From assembly GCF_918797505.1 (NCBI RefSeq), contig NC_092797.1, forward strand, positions 17,311,372-17,375,371: a DNA stretch of 64,000 nucleotides, given 5' to 3'. The notes beneath the pieces were generated by a model. That model was not told the origin of the DNA and searched no databases. It worked only from the letters and a program-made list of their open reading frames with translations. The stretch's first letter is position 1. Every line of letters begins with the position of its first letter. Made by a program: the position numbers and the translations under genes. The DNA comes from Bemisia tabaci (Eukaryota > Arthropoda > Insecta > Hemiptera > Aleyrodidae). Below, in pieces: positions 11,937-24,231 of the stretch.

Positions 11937-14605
11937 CTTCGGTTGATACATGGATTATCAAAATTTTTAGTTGTTACCACAACAACGTGACTTACGGTCT
12001 AAAGAGCTGAGGCTTTCGACCCGGATGACTGAAGTCAAAGGGCTCAGATGACTGAAGTTTTCGGTTTTTATAGGACATCAATATTTTCACTCAAAATTAC
12101 TAGAGTTTAAAAGATCTGGATAAGAGAGATTTTCGGTCCATATGAATAAAATTTGGTGTCCAGGCAGTTGAAATTGGTTGAAATGGTTTTCTGTCCAAGT
12201 CGAGGGGCTAAAATTGATACTTTAAAAACGTTGATATTTTTAAAATTTTAGCAGGAATTGAAGTTTCCTATAATGATAATTTTCGTTTCTAAAACATCAA
12301 TGGGTTTAAATCCGAGCCGTTCTCATCTCATTCAGTCTGGTCCTATGGATCCTGTCCGTGTCGGCGTCGTTTTTAGGTGGTCGGGCAACAGACCGCAAGA
12401 GTCGGTATCATGAAGCCGTAGCTAGTGAATAAATTAATTACACCTGTAATTTGGCAGTTTCCCCCTGCCCCCGCCAGCCACCCGCTCGGTTTTTTGAGAG
12501 CGAAAGTGAGCGCCGCCGCGCTGCAACCCCGAGCAGAATCCCCGAAAATTCCCCAAGCACGCGAGCATGTAACCTGTCGGAGGCGGCAACGCTGTCGCGA
12601 CGTGAAAGCAGAGCTCTTTTTGTTCGTCCCCCAAATCACGTTCACTTTCATCGGTCCCTCGTCATTTTCGGCAGTGGCCCGGGTCCTCCGCCCCCTCCGT
12701 GGCCCCCCTAGCCCCCCCCCCCCCCCCGGTCAGACCAGAAGTGCGCTGCGGTGTCAGAGTGAACGTCAGGAACGACTGGTTGTGGATTTGGATTCGAGTC
12801 TCTAATGATCACCTGTGGAGCTAATCTAAAGTATATATGGACGTCTTTAAACAGGAGTATTTTTCTGCAAAAAAATTATTTTTCAAAAAAAATTGAATTT
12901 ACAGTTTCAACCAGCGTATTCCATTCTGGGAAAGAGCGTCTTGAATCTCTATCAAATCTCAACCGGTTATCGAATTTTCGTAAAAATTGGCAACGGAAAC
13001 TTCGGCGCGGCAACACTGACATTCACTTTCATTTGTAGCTTTAGTCGTTTTCGTCTGTGACCTAGGCCTGGGCGGCAGGACCCCCACCTTTCCCCCTTGC
13101 CACCTTAGGATCACCCCCCCCCCCCATCCCAGTTGCCCTCCCACATTCATCTTGGCAGCGCGTGTAAATTTAAGCGTGGACCAGGCAGCTGTGGTTACAA
13201 TTTTCTCTGCAATCCCTCAGTAATGCAGCAATTATAATATTAAACTTATTTATTTTGAAAATACATTGAATTTTTTTTTAAATATCTCTATTGAGTCAAA
13301 GTTAAAGAGTGTTTATAAATAAAGGCGCAGAGCAATTTTCCGTCATAAAAATGTAATCCAATAATTAATTTTCTTGGGGAACCCATTAATGTGTAAACGA
13401 GAACTACTAGACGCTCTTTAGCTTCAAATTTTCAGAGATCAATCTCAGAGGAATTTCAGATGAATATTTCAATCTTTTCCGAAGGTGATCACAGCCTACC
13501 TGGAAAAAAGTTTCAAGTTTAGTAGATTTTCAGATTTTAACCTACGAGAGGCCGAATAAGAAGCGTCTTAAAATTATATTATTACTCTTACTAGACTATT
13601 GAATCATTTGAACAGAATTAGGACCGCATTTTCTTCAGCGTTGTAAATCTTAAAAGCTCAACATCCCTTTTTGTTTTCCCTTTTTTCTGTCCATTTAACG
13701 TACTTAGTAATGTACAAAATAACTGATAAAATTCATAACGTTTCGGACATAAATGATGCAAAATTTATGTTGAAACAGAAGAGGATCCTGACAGTGGCGT
13801 CATTTTCAAACCAGGTGTATATCTTTTTCCACTTCTGCTATTCTAATAATTTCTACCGCAGGCTCAGTGCTTATTTCATTTTTTGCTCCCAAATGCGACA
13901 CTCGCCCGTATTTGCATCAAACGAGGCAACACTTTTTCCAACACAAAAGTCAGTTTTATATTTTTATTAATTTAATATCAAAGTTCCTCCATTTTGTTAT
14001 AAATCAATATATAGATGCGCCACTTTTTTCACGCGAAACACTTAATTCACTCCCGCATATTGACACCCATGTAGGTTTTTATTTTTTATTTTCAAAAAGG
14101 AAAAAACAGCTGTAATTTTGACCTGATGGTTTTCTCTACAAAACAGTTATGGGAAAATGGTAATCTTTAAGTGACTTATGTTCAGCCTTGCCGTACAGCG
14201 GCCGCGAAGGCCACCGCTCCGCCATGCTTGCACGCTTTATTTTGAATTTAGCTCTAATTAAGTCGGCCGATCATCGTAACGGTGCCCAATTTGACTGCTC
14301 ATCTTGCCACTCCCTCCCCCTCTTTGTCAACCGCAGGCACAAGATTCGCTCCAGACAAATCCGGCCTGGAAAAAACGTTGCCGTATCTTTAAGTAATACC
14401 TATAGTGTTCATTATGAAAAGGACTATTTGCCAATGAATTTTATTTTTAAAGAAATGCTGTGAAACACGCACATCTCATGTCCATAGTCCCTCCTCATGA
14501 GTCTTGTGTTTCCTTTGATTTCATGCGTTTGTACTTACCTCTTTTCAGCATAAATACGTCCATGATACAGGTAACCGTGTGGTAAAATTGAGGTGATAAT
14601 TCTTC
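11937..14605. other. Unassigned stretch with GC-rich block
   Basis: GC-rich block at about 12450-12760 containing a poly-C run (about 12713-12727), another poly-C at about 13107-13117; the remainder is AT-rich. ORFs here overlap on both strands and show no domain. Confidence 0.45.
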
Positions 14606-14722
14606 ATTGGACTGTATTTTGCGATAAGAGACTACTATCTTTAGCTCATTTTGGAAACAACGTACGTGCTTTTATGGATGAGCCAGAAAAAGTAATTCCT
14701 GATTGCAAAATGAAGTTCAATT
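14606..14722. mobile_element. Short MITE 'ATTTTGCAATAAGG', copy
   Basis: TTGGACTGTATTTTGCGATA on the left and TGATTGCAAAATGAAGTTCA on the right are inverted relatives. One of four copies (also near 15.0, 16.0 and 23.0 kb). Confidence 0.65.
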
Positions 14723-15010
14723 GTTTTGCCAAACCTGCAACGAATAGGTTGCGCTCATCACAATACTGTGTTTGGATAGACAAACCTTAAAAGTAAGCAA
14801 GAAGTCCAGAGTCACATCCTAACTTCAAGTCTGCACGTAGCTTAACAGACTTACGTTACCCAGTAAAAAATTCGTTAAATGACGCCATTCACCGCCGTAG
14901 GAGAAAAAAGTGCTTCCGTTACTTGACACCTTTAACAGAGCTGTATATTTTTTACTCTGTCTATGAATTTCAACCATCAAAATCCAGCTAAATAGATTGA
15001 CTCTAAAAGA

Positions 15011-15143
15011 ATTCCATTTTGCAATGAGCTACCACTATTTCTGGCGCATTTTAGGAACAACGCGTGTGTCATTATGAGTCCGAAAGGCCGAGCACAGTGA
15101 ATAAGTATGAGAAAGTGGTTCTTTATCGCAACATGAAGTCCCA
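15011..15143. mobile_element. Short MITE 'ATTTTGCAATAAGG', copy
   Basis: ATTCCATTTTGCAATGAGCT with ACCACTATTTCTGG, closing with GTGGTTCTTTATCGCAACAT. Confidence 0.6.
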
Positions 15144-17261
15144 TCAACTAAAATATGAAATTGAGGAAAATTGGCAACACAGGGAGGTTCCGCCAAAAAT
15201 CAATGGGCCTCGCCCGAGAAGGAAGTGACTTAGCGTCACGCGAAAATTGACGACGCTGACGTCGCTTTTGGCACAGAAATCGTCTCTTTTCTTCTCTCAG
15301 GGCTCTGAAAACTCGAATCTCTCAGGGCTTAAGATTCTCTTGCTTTTTTTTCTTGATGGGACGGATTATCAAGATATTACCTCCGTTGTGACGTGGGCCC
15401 CAGGGAGCGTAAGACTGCATGCATGGTACGACCCATGTTACAATGGAGGTAGTTCCTCTTCATTGAAGTTCGCCCGCTGGATCCAACTCGCCCGGTGTCC
15501 TGTCCCCGCGCCAACGGGACCGAGCGGTGCTCAGCCCCCCCCCTTCTTCACGGGTGCCCCCCGACCTTGTGACCCCGCGACGGGTGGGGCGCTCGGAACC
15601 GGTGCCCTCTTCTCTTCCGGGCCCCGCCGCGCCGCGACGAGTAGGCAAATCAGGTTCTGCCTCTTGGAACGTTGCAATATTTCAACCACAGCTCCCGTAT
15701 TTTACCCCTTTTTAATTTTTTTTCATTTCGAGCGTTGGGACCAACCTGAGGTGTGTTATCATATCTTTCGATCGCTCAGCCGAAAATTGCTGGTTTTAAC
15801 AAATTTCTCTCCAAAAATAACTGGAAATTACATTTTGATAGACAGTTGATTCTTAATTTTTCGAATAGTTTTGTCTATCTATTTCCGATTTTCGCTCAGG
15901 CCACCGCACTGTCGAAAGTATTTCGAGGTATTTTTGAAGTTGTGTGAATAATTAATGCGCCACAACGTAGTATGACTTTCAGGTATAAAAATTCGCTGTT
16001 TCTTGTGGACTGTATTTTGCAATAAGGTAAACTACTATTTCTGGCTAGTTCATGAGGGCACCTATCTCCGTAGGACAGCTACAAGCACGTAAGTTGTTTC
16101 TAGAATAAGCTTGATATAGTAGTACCTAATTGCAAAATGTAATCAATTTAATCAATCGACTATCGGATTGAAGCTTTAGAATCAACCTCAATGAACAGTT
16201 TAAAAAAAAGGACAAGTATATTTTTTACGTCCTGAGCGGAGGCTCCAATAAGGATCTTACATACGGGCAGACCGGCTCAAAACAGGATCAACATCCCCTG
16301 GTCTCTCCACGTGGCTGCAACAAAACTTAACAGGCTCATAAAACGCTAGGAAATGTTCAACTCTTAATCCGTAAAGACGAAGCAACCGTGTCAACAGTGA
16401 CGTCAGGATCGACTCATAGCCGAAAATAAATAAAAAACAGACAGTCTGGCAACCAGTCACGGTACCAGCATGCCACTGTGCTAAGGATAAACGCCGTACG
16501 AGCCTTCGAGGGTTGCCAAATTGTGCTCGGACGAAGTATTTTTTCCAAAGAAAATGACGATTTTTCTTTTATATTCCCAGACATGATATATTGAATTGGG
16601 AATAAAATCTGGAGGAAATTCTAAAGAAAAATTCACAGATCATCGAGGAAATCCGATTTGTATACCCAGAAATTTGGCATCATCTGGGTGTTCATACGAC
16701 TGTCTTCCTTAGCACAGCAGCGCGGGTTGCCGGTTGCTCGTCGCTAGTCCTTAACTCCGCGGCCGGACGGACGTCCCAGTGAAAGTAACCGAGTAGCTTT
16801 CCCTCCGTTCCGACCTCCCCCCCCACGCGCGGCCCTCCACCGTTTATCCCCCTGTATAACTGATTACCTAACCTCCGAATATTTCCGAAATCAGTTTTAT
16901 TCGTTTTTTATGGTTTTCCACCGGAGCTCGACTTTAAGCGGTCAGCGGCGGCGCTCCGGCACGGCATGGCACTTAGCTGACCCTCCGTTTCGAGTTTGGA
17001 GATCGTTCCGCCGACCACCATGCGCTTAAAGAAAAGCGCACGGATCCCATGCTTACTTCGTCATGCTCAGAAATGACGTAGTATGAAGATTCGAATGTTG
17101 CTAATTTTCTCGCGATCGACAACATATTTATTTTCGGAAATTTTTGAAATTTTTCTCCTGAAACTTTCAGGTACACAAGATTGAATTCAGATACAATCCG
17201 CCTTTCGAAAAAGGTTAAAGGCAATTTCAAACATCAAGCTGTATGACCGACGGCTCAAATC
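15144..17261. other. Unassigned stretch around a short MITE
   Basis: A GC-rich block at about 15440-15660 underlies a 200-codon frame without ATG or domains. The dispersed motif TTGCCAAAT with AACGCCGTA occurs near 16490. CRE TGACGTCA at 16398-16405. GC-rich again at 16730-16850. Confidence 0.45.
16004..16147. mobile_element. Short MITE 'ATTTTGCAATAAGG', copy
   Basis: TGGACTGTATTTTGCAATAA ... CTACTATTTCTGGC, closing with AGTACCTAATTGCAAAATGT. Confidence 0.65.
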
Positions 17262-17545
17262 TACGATCGCACAAAATTCAAGGATAAAATCAAATTTTGG
17301 TCTTGAAATTGTTGAATTTTTTTTGTGCAGTAGGTAACTTCGACTGAAAGTGAGAATTGGGGCCCTGGAATCGACTATGAGCATTTCAATGACGACACGA
17401 GATACCCTAAGGATGATCCCACAAAATTCACAGAGAAAATAAAATGTCGATCTTGAAAGCCTGAAGAAACTTCTTGCCGAAAAACTTCGACTGAAACTGA
17501 GAATTGGGGCCCTGAAAGCAACCACGAGCATTGCAGTTAAAACAC
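17262..17545. repeat. Imperfect tandem duplication, about 145-bp unit
   Basis: CTTCGACTGAAAGTGAGAAT / TGGGGCCCTGGAATCG near 17339 recurs as CTTCGACTGAAACTGAGAAT / TGGGGCCCTGAAAGCA near 17485; CACAAAATTC plus GGATAAAATC recurs likewise. Two units. Confidence 0.7.
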
Positions 17546-18249
17546 AAGGCACTCAAGTCTGAAATATTCTTTTTGAAAAATATCGCGTGACATGATAAAA
17601 TTTTGAAATTCCCCACTCGGTAGAAGCCATCATCGCCTTCCCTCACCTAGGAGTAAGGAAGAATGCCTCTCGGCATTCCACATACGCGAGATGCTGTGGG
17701 TTCCAGGTTGTGCCGTTTCGTTTCTTCGGTTCCCACCGTCGTCAGAGGTGCGTTCACATCGCGCCGACGCGGCCTGGCGTGCTCCGTACGCATGCCAGTG
17801 TCACTTCCTAGTAGCGTTTCCGCTATCTTCATCTATGTTCCTCCCGGCCGCTTATCTGCGCCAATCCGAAATGGGAAACACGTCTCGTTGCGCATTTAAC
17901 CAGCGTTGTGGTTATTTGAGGAGTCGTGGGATTTTATGACGTGGAAAGGCGTTTTTTTAAACCTATTTGACAACGCTGGTTACCATGTGGTAACCTAGCG
18001 TGCTATTATGAATTTTGATAGTCGCTTCGCGAGGGAGGAAGAAAGTAGTGAATATATCTTGCCAATTTATGACGCATTAATACAACCCACTAATGCGTTT
18101 TAAATTGTGTATGGAGGTGGAAGGGAAGGCGTCTGATTTTAGCGCAAATATTTTGGCGAACGACATTCACATTCCTATGTTATCTTCACGGCAATTTGAA
18201 TGGCTCTTGCCTATACCTCGTGTCGGTATGATTTTACCACAAACTAAAG

Positions 18250-18650
18250 AGAATCCATGTAGCACTGCTGTGGTCACTGATCTGAAAAAGCTTGCCGTTT
18301 TTGGTAGCCGTGAAAGACAGACATGCAGAACGTCAAAAAGAGGCACATACTTTTCTATCTCAGCGTTAAAGTCTCTCCACTGTCAGCAAAGACGAAAGCA
18401 GTGCGCTCATTTAAAATATTGACTTTCAACCATGCATGAGTAGATCCATCTGACGAAACGACTATTTTTCAAGCTGGGAGGTAAAAATATAGACCCAAAT
18501 GCTAGAAATTAATACACTAATTCTGAATTGCCCACGAACATTGCCCAAGGACATTCGATTGCTATATTTTATTTTCCTCCTACTTACTGCTTTGACGAAG
18601 TAACCGAGGATGAGGGTAAAATTCTAAGATTAATGATTTAGGATTGACAT
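18250..18650 (+). repeat. Dispersed repeat 'CAGCGTTAAAGTCTCTCC', copy 1
   Basis: Includes AGCCGTGAAAGACAGACA, TTTTCTATCTCAGCGTTAAA, GTCTCTCC, ATATTGACTTTCAACCATGC and GTAACCGAGGATGAGGGT. Shared with 25130-25440 (same strand) and 20480-20625 (inverted, partial). Confidence 0.75.
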
Positions 18651-19399
18651 GAGTTGGAGTGAGCACGTAGTATTGAGAGTTCACTTCTCAGGTTTTCTCC
18701 TCGCGGTGCATCACACTTGTCCTTCGACGGTATACAATTATGGTTTTCAATTAATATATTGGTGCAGTACCTTTAGGGGCATTGGAATACAGCAGATAGT
18801 GGTTACTATGTGCTACTACATGGATATACTCTGCACTTAGTGGATCCGTACCTCTGTATCTATAGCTGTACCCTCTCCTAAAGGAGAAGATTCTGCTGAT
18901 TTAAGAAAAAACGTCTTATGGACTTTCGGCAGTTTCCACATTTCTTTTGGTAGAATACAAATTCCCCCGGAAACTCGCGAATATCTTACTTCGAATTCTC
19001 TGAGTTTTCTGTGCGCAAATTCAACCGTCATATTCATATGTAAATCCATTTCTGATTGGTTACCGTATTTTAGGCCTCCACTGTGTCACCAACGGGAATA
19101 AAGATTACATTTTCACCGATTGCAAAGATTATAATCTGGAATGGACCGAGGAATCACGGGTTCGGCATGGAATAAACGGAATGAGAGAAGGAACGGAGAA
19201 AGGAATTTGAGAATGGGCTGATCAAAGATTGCGAAAAACGTTCAATTTGTGTAATCTTTATTCCCGTTTGTGACTCCATCAGGGGGTGTTGTCTTGACTC
19301 TCAGTATAAAGGGACTCTATTCATAACTTGTCTGAATTATAAATATTTTATCTAGAGGAAATTTGGCAACATTGGAATGTTGATCCGGCGTTTTTCCTG

Positions 19400-19825
19400 A
19401 GCACGGTAGTGTTGGAGATGCGCTTCCCTCGGTCCGGTCCGGCAACGGCGCAAAGTTATGGGAGTTATGTCACGAGCTGACGTCAGCCTGGCAGAGCACG
19501 TCCGGAGAACTTTCACTGGAAAGATGAAAGTAGGCTGAGAGCCGAGTCGCAGACCAGCCGGAGCGTATCGTTAGCATTACGTTATTCTGTGTAACTGGGC
19601 CGTAGCACACTGCGCGCCGCTGCGTCGTCGCCGCGCCGCACCATTCATCGGTAGCGCCGCCTTCATTAGCGCCGATTTGGCGGGAGTCTTCGCTTTTAAT
19701 TATCGGGCACCGCTGCCCCCTGCCTCGCGGGAGTTCCTCATTGCCCCCCGAACGTATCCGATCAGCTTCGCCTCACGAGCGTACGGTCTTCGTCATCGTG
19801 CTCGCATCCAGGTTTTGTGACGTAA
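19400..19825. promoter_or_regulatory. GC-rich block with a CRE palindrome
   Basis: GC-rich stretch with a perfect TGACGTCA at 19478-19485, then GCCGCTGCGTCGTCGCCGCG. It could be an upstream promoter of Pdp1 or of an unseen transcript; no coding frame recognised. Confidence 0.3.
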
Positions 19826-19944
19826 CGGGGTGGATCTTCTTGGGATATATATTTTCATGGTCAGGAAACAATTGAGCTTCTGGCTGAAAATATAGGGGAA
19901 GCGTGAGTGACACGGAAATGATATGGAGGGAAGGCTACGTCTAT

Positions 19945-20177
19945 CACTGGAGGAAAGTCTCTTGGATCAAGAGCCAAGACTCTTAAAAAATTCGACATGA
20001 AAAAATACTATTGATTTAATTAGATGTTTGCTTGAATCGAGAGCCAAGTCTCTTAATTTTAGCGAATTTCCTTTTGATTTAAGCAAAAATCTGATTGAAT
20101 CAAGAATTTTTTTTTATCTTTTTCTATCAAATTTTCTAAGAGTCAGGACTGTGGATTCAAGAGACTTTTTTCCAGTG
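19945..20177. mobile_element. Snap-back MITE, family 'GGATCTAGAGTCCAGACTC', diverged copy
   Basis: CACTGG...CCAGTG ends with GGATCAAGAGCCAAGACTC and AAGAGTCAGGACTGTGGATT near the tips. More diverged than the other copies, so probably older. Confidence 0.8.
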
Positions 20178-20479
20178 ATTGCTACTCTACTTTCAATTTT
20201 TGAGGTAGGCTGGAATCATCCTACGTGTAAGATACACGGCAGTCCAGTATTTTTGTTTTCCGATTTCTAAGAAAATTCGCGGTAAATTATGTTAAACTCT
20301 TTTATTCAAGACTTAGTGGTTGATGGTTGAAGCAGTAAATAGAAAAAATATAAAATATAACAATCAAACATGCTTGGGTAATTTCCATGTGCAATTGAGA
20401 ATATTATCGTATTACCTTCCAGCATTTAGGTCTATATTCCTACTTTCCAGAAAATAAAAATAGTAGTTCTATGAGATAG

Positions 20480-20625
20480 ATGTACTCATGCATGTTTAAA
20501 AGTCAAATTTTAAGCAAACGCACTGCTTTCTTTTTTTGCTGAGAGCGGGAGACTTTAACGCTGGGTTAGAAAAGTACGCGTGCCTCATTTTGGTGCCCTG
20601 CTTTGTCTTTCACGGCTCCCGAACT
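20480..20625 (-). repeat. Dispersed repeat 'CAGCGTTAAAGTCTCTCC', partial inverted copy
   Basis: Reverse complement shows AGCCGTGAAAGACAAAGC, TACTTTTCTAACCCAGCG and TTAAAGTCTCCCGCTCTC. Confidence 0.65.
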
Positions 20626-21779
20626 CCAAGTTTTTTTACAGCAGAGAATCAGGATATTTCTTTGATAGAGTGTGTTGCGTAACATTTCTTTTAAAAAAAT
20701 CCCTAGAACAAACGTAAAAGCGGTTTCGCCCATAGTCCCTCGCTCTGAAACAGGAAAAGTTTTCCGAAATTCAGCCATCCAGTCACCACAACCAACCTCA
20801 ACGAAGTGTTGAAAAAATGAGAAGGAAAAACAACAAACGAATCACCAGATCCAGAGTGGTGGAAGGCGTCTCCAACATATCATTGAAGCGAGATCATTCC
20901 TTTTTTCTGAAACTAAAGTGACGTTTTGTCATTGTTTGTCCAAATTTCGCCGGAGGGTGTAGGCGGGACGGCCACCAAGCTCCTACTTCCAAGTAATATA
21001 ACGAAGGTTTTTTCCCCGATTGTAAGTCACTCGTCAGATTTGTTTGTTTACCCCAGAAATCGCTCCTTTTTAGTTTTTTGTCAAGCAGTGGAAAAGTAAT
21101 TTTAATCGTGTCGGTCTAACTACCGGGATATGTCACGTGACTAAATAATCGCTGAGCCTAGGCTAATGTGGGCTAATGTCTTTAAAACTTTTTTTTATTG
21201 CCGTTAATAGAGCAAATGTTTGGTATCGACTTCTTGTCTATGCTAGGCCGATGAGAGGAAGATTCATTATTGCATCTGGAAACATTTTCCAGTTTTTTAT
21301 AAGACACTTGACCTACAGTTGTGCGGCTTGAAAAAACTCGATTTTTTTATCGAGATTTTCAAAAATATCACTCGGAGATTGGAAGTCTTAGTAAATCAAA
21401 AAAATTTTACATGTGATTTGCGGTAAAAGGAAGAATAAATTGTCTGCATCGGTAAAATTGTCGATGGTATAATTATTGGGAATCAGTTGATGTTGAAAAC
21501 TACCAAGAAATGAAGAAAAAAGGATCTTTCCGGATTTATCTGAGAGGACTCCTATTTACTCTGTAAATAGAACGCAAAAACTCCGAAAACAGGATGTGTT
21601 TTTCAAAACAACCACCTATTCAGGTCTTTTCTTGCAAAAACCTAATACGCGTCGTAAAATTTGTTTATAAACTTCACGCATATTAAACAGGATGTCAACA
21701 TTGGTCATGACTCACTTCACAAACTTTTAGGGACATTGAATGACCTTGCCGACATTCATCCGATACTTCATTAATTAAA

Positions 21780-22033
21780 TGGACCACGTTGAGCAGAAAG
21801 GAACCAAGCCACATCAGCTGTTGCCAAATTTAACCGGGCAATTCAATTTTCTACATGAAAACGGTTGTGCGGATTTTCTGTGCAAATTCCAGTGAGTTTC
21901 TTCGCATAATGAGAAACAAATGCCGTACAATTTTCAAAGGAATCCACACAAACTTTCTCTTGTAAAAAATTAAATTGCTAGTCATTTGGCCGTAGGTGAT
22001 GTGGCTTGGTCCCTTTGAGCTAAACGCGGTCCA
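21780..22033. mobile_element. TGGACCACGTT MITE, copy 1
   Basis: TGGACCACGTTGAGCAGAAA, GGAACCAAGCCACATCAG at left; inverted GTGATGTGGCTTGGTCCC, TTTGAGCTAAACGCGGTCCA at right. Internal TTGCCAAATTTAACCGGGCA. Ends 15 bp before a snap-back MITE. Confidence 0.8.
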
Positions 22034-22048
22034 AGTGTACCTTTCATA

Positions 22049-22280
22049 CACTGGAAAAAAAAAACACATTGGATCTAGAGTCCAGACTCTTGAGAACATT
22101 GACAAGAAAAAGGACTCTTGATTCAATCAGATTTAAGCTTAAATCAAAAGGAAATCCGCTCAAATTGAGAGGCCTGGTTCTTGATTTAAGCTTAAATCTG
22201 ATTCAATCAAGAGTGTTTTTTCTCGTCGATGTTTTAAGAGTCCGGACTCTAGATCCAATGTGTTTTTTTTTTTTCCAGTG
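22049..22280. mobile_element. Snap-back MITE, family 'GGATCTAGAGTCCAGACTC', best copy
   Basis: TA-flanked (22047-22048, 22281-22282) 232-bp element starting CACTGGAAAA and ending TTTTCCAGTG. Almost the whole length is an imperfect palindrome: GGATCTAGAGTCCAGACTC...AAGCTTAAATC pairs with its mirror on the right. TA target site and CACTG ends fit a Tc1/mariner-derived MITE. Five copies lie in this window. Open frames read through it are palindrome by-products, not genes. Confidence 0.88.
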
Positions 22281-22992
22281 TACCTTTTTCCTGTAAAATT
22301 TTACCTTTCAGACATGTTTACTTTTTAACATCGATCGATGCATGTCTCTGGTGGAACATCCCGCTAATGAACGGTATGAGCCCCAGATGAAGACAGTGAC
22401 CGCGCAAGCATCAGAGTTAATGCCTCTCAGCTCTGCGCAACGGTCAGATCGCCGAGCCAAATTGCGCCAGCCAACCGAATTTTTCCCGGCGAATGCACCG
22501 GATTTTCCGGCGAGCTGACACCGCGGTACCCGCGCAAGCTCCGGACCCGATACCGGAAGACGACCGCCGGATCAGAATGAAGCTGTCGGGTATGCCGGAT
22601 CTGGCGTCGAAATCCGCCTTTTCGCATCGGATCCGCAGGTGAATGGCACCGCTGGAAGCTTAGCCGAATGCGGAAGAGGGAAGACTAACCCAAAGCGCGT
22701 CTAGCCGACTCACCGCGCGCTCGGCTCCGTTCCGTTCCACCGTTAGCCGCGATAGAACTTTGAAGTTAACCCGAGACAATGGACAGGTTCCCGGGTTCCG
22801 TCTTCGGATTTGCAGACATCCAACGCCGACGATGCTACATTATACGGGTCCGTTGGATTGTTCTTTCACTGAAGTCATATGTGTGGAAAGATCATGATAA
22901 GGGGTCTCATCTTCAAAAAGCCGCAGTTGTGTTGAATGCACCAATGTATGAAGCAAGGAGACATGAACGGACGCGATTTTTAGAACGAAAAT
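22281..22992. other. GC-rich unassigned stretch
   Basis: GC-rich from about 22430 to 22790, no domain-bearing ORF. Possible regulatory DNA; no specific element. Confidence 0.4.
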
Positions 22993-23128
22993 AGGATTAA
23001 ATTGTGCAATAAGGAACCAGTGTCTCTGGCTCTCCAAAAATCACATATCTGCTTAGGAAAACCCGTACGCATGTATGTCGTTTCTAAGTCGGCAGAAATA
23101 GTGGTTCCTTATTGCAAAATGTAATCCA
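22993..23128. mobile_element. Short MITE 'ATTTTGCAATAAGG', copy
   Basis: GGATTAAATTGTGCAATAAG with GGAACCAGTGTCTCTGGC, closing with AGTGGTTCCTTATTGCAAAA and TGTAATCCA: the best-preserved ends of the four. Confidence 0.7.
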
Positions 23129-24195
23129 ATTCAAAATTGATGAAGAAATTAGGAAAGGAAAGAACGTGATGATGCACGTAAATTACAGAAATAATCGAGG
23201 CATTTTTCGATAAAAGGACGTACTAGACTTCCAATGCTCCTATGATGTTGTAACGCTGTTCTCTAGTTTTAGGTAACTCATCCGACAGTTCTGCCATTAA
23301 TTTTTCCCTGAATCTGCTTCGAGCTTTTCCCCACTATTGTAAGGAGTTAGTCGACTGTGAATGAATTTCATTTGCCGCAAATGCTATGAAATATTGCAGA
23401 ATTTTAGCAGCATTGCAAGCCTCATCCGCCCTTTAACCGTAAAAGTCCTCAATTTTTTTGCTTACATGAGTTACATGATGAACAATCATTTTCTACTTCC
23501 ACCCTGAGCAAGGGCTTAGGTACAAAACCAATGCATTTTCTCTTGCTTGACGTTATCTGTGATCACTTCTAAAAACTCTCAAGATTGAAAAATTGTGAGC
23601 CACATCTGACTTGTCGTGACGTGTCTGGAGACTTCAACGACGTAATAAAAAAAGTAATTTCCACGGATCGAGTTTTCGTGAGAGCTTTTGAAGGTCACGA
23701 TTTTGAATGCAAATAATTTTGAATATTTGCAGTCACATGCTAAAGCCTTCCAAATTGATCGTGAGGTGTCGCTTCTCTCACAACGATCCTTTAAAGTGTC
23801 AAAAGAGTAAGCATTTTACAAAGTGAATTAACTCTCAACATAATTTCAATTTTGCCATTCCTGAAATGAACGAAGTTAAATCGAAAGTGGACCGAGAAAA
23901 ACAAATTTGAAATTGTTACTACTCAATAAGAAGAAAAAGTTTAACGACTATTTTCAAATTAAAAATATTCCCTCTCGACTTTGAATTTTTCACTGAAGAA
24001 AATTTACGACTTTGGTTGAATCAACGATCAACTTATTTGTTTCCAAAATACAACTTAAACTTGGCGTGCTCTTGTTTTTGGTCCAGTTAGTTCTCACAGT
24101 AACTTTTCTAAGTTGCGATTTTGACTCGATGTTTGTCTCAAAACCCTAAGATTTTATCTCTCCCACCAGCTTCCTCACCCTTATTATTTTTTCAG
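23129..24195. other. Unassigned AT-rich stretch
   Basis: No ORF, repeat end or RNA gene recognised. It ends in the pyrimidine-rich acceptor before the candidate micro-exon. Confidence 0.5.
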
Positions 24196-24231
24196 ACCGA
24201 GAAATTGCAGAGATGAGCCGTTGGGAGAGAG
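24196..24231 (+). CDS. Candidate upstream Pdp1 micro-exon or start exon (tentative)
   Basis: A 36-bp segment lies between a good acceptor (CCTTATTATTTTTTCAG) and a GTAGGC donor. It contains ATG at 24213 and reads MSRWER plus one base; joining to 28436 gives Gly at the junction, in the correct phase for the first confident exon. The frame is also open upstream of the ATG (REIAE), so it could be an internal symmetric phase-1 exon instead. A phase match occurs by chance one time in three and the residues show no family signature, so this is only a candidate. RNA-seq junction reads 24231-28436 would settle it. Confidence 0.25.

Noticed and set aside
12425..12805. 126-codon ORF with a proline run
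   Set aside because: The proline run comes from a poly-C tract; the opposite strand is open too.
15247..15849. 200-codon plus-strand ORF
   Set aside because: Starts without ATG, spans a GC-rich block, has overlapping ORFs in other frames, and shows no domain or splice context.
22069..22296. Recurring peptide LESRLLKT...LDSR seen at five places
   Set aside because: It is the translation of the snap-back MITE palindrome on either strand, not a gene family.
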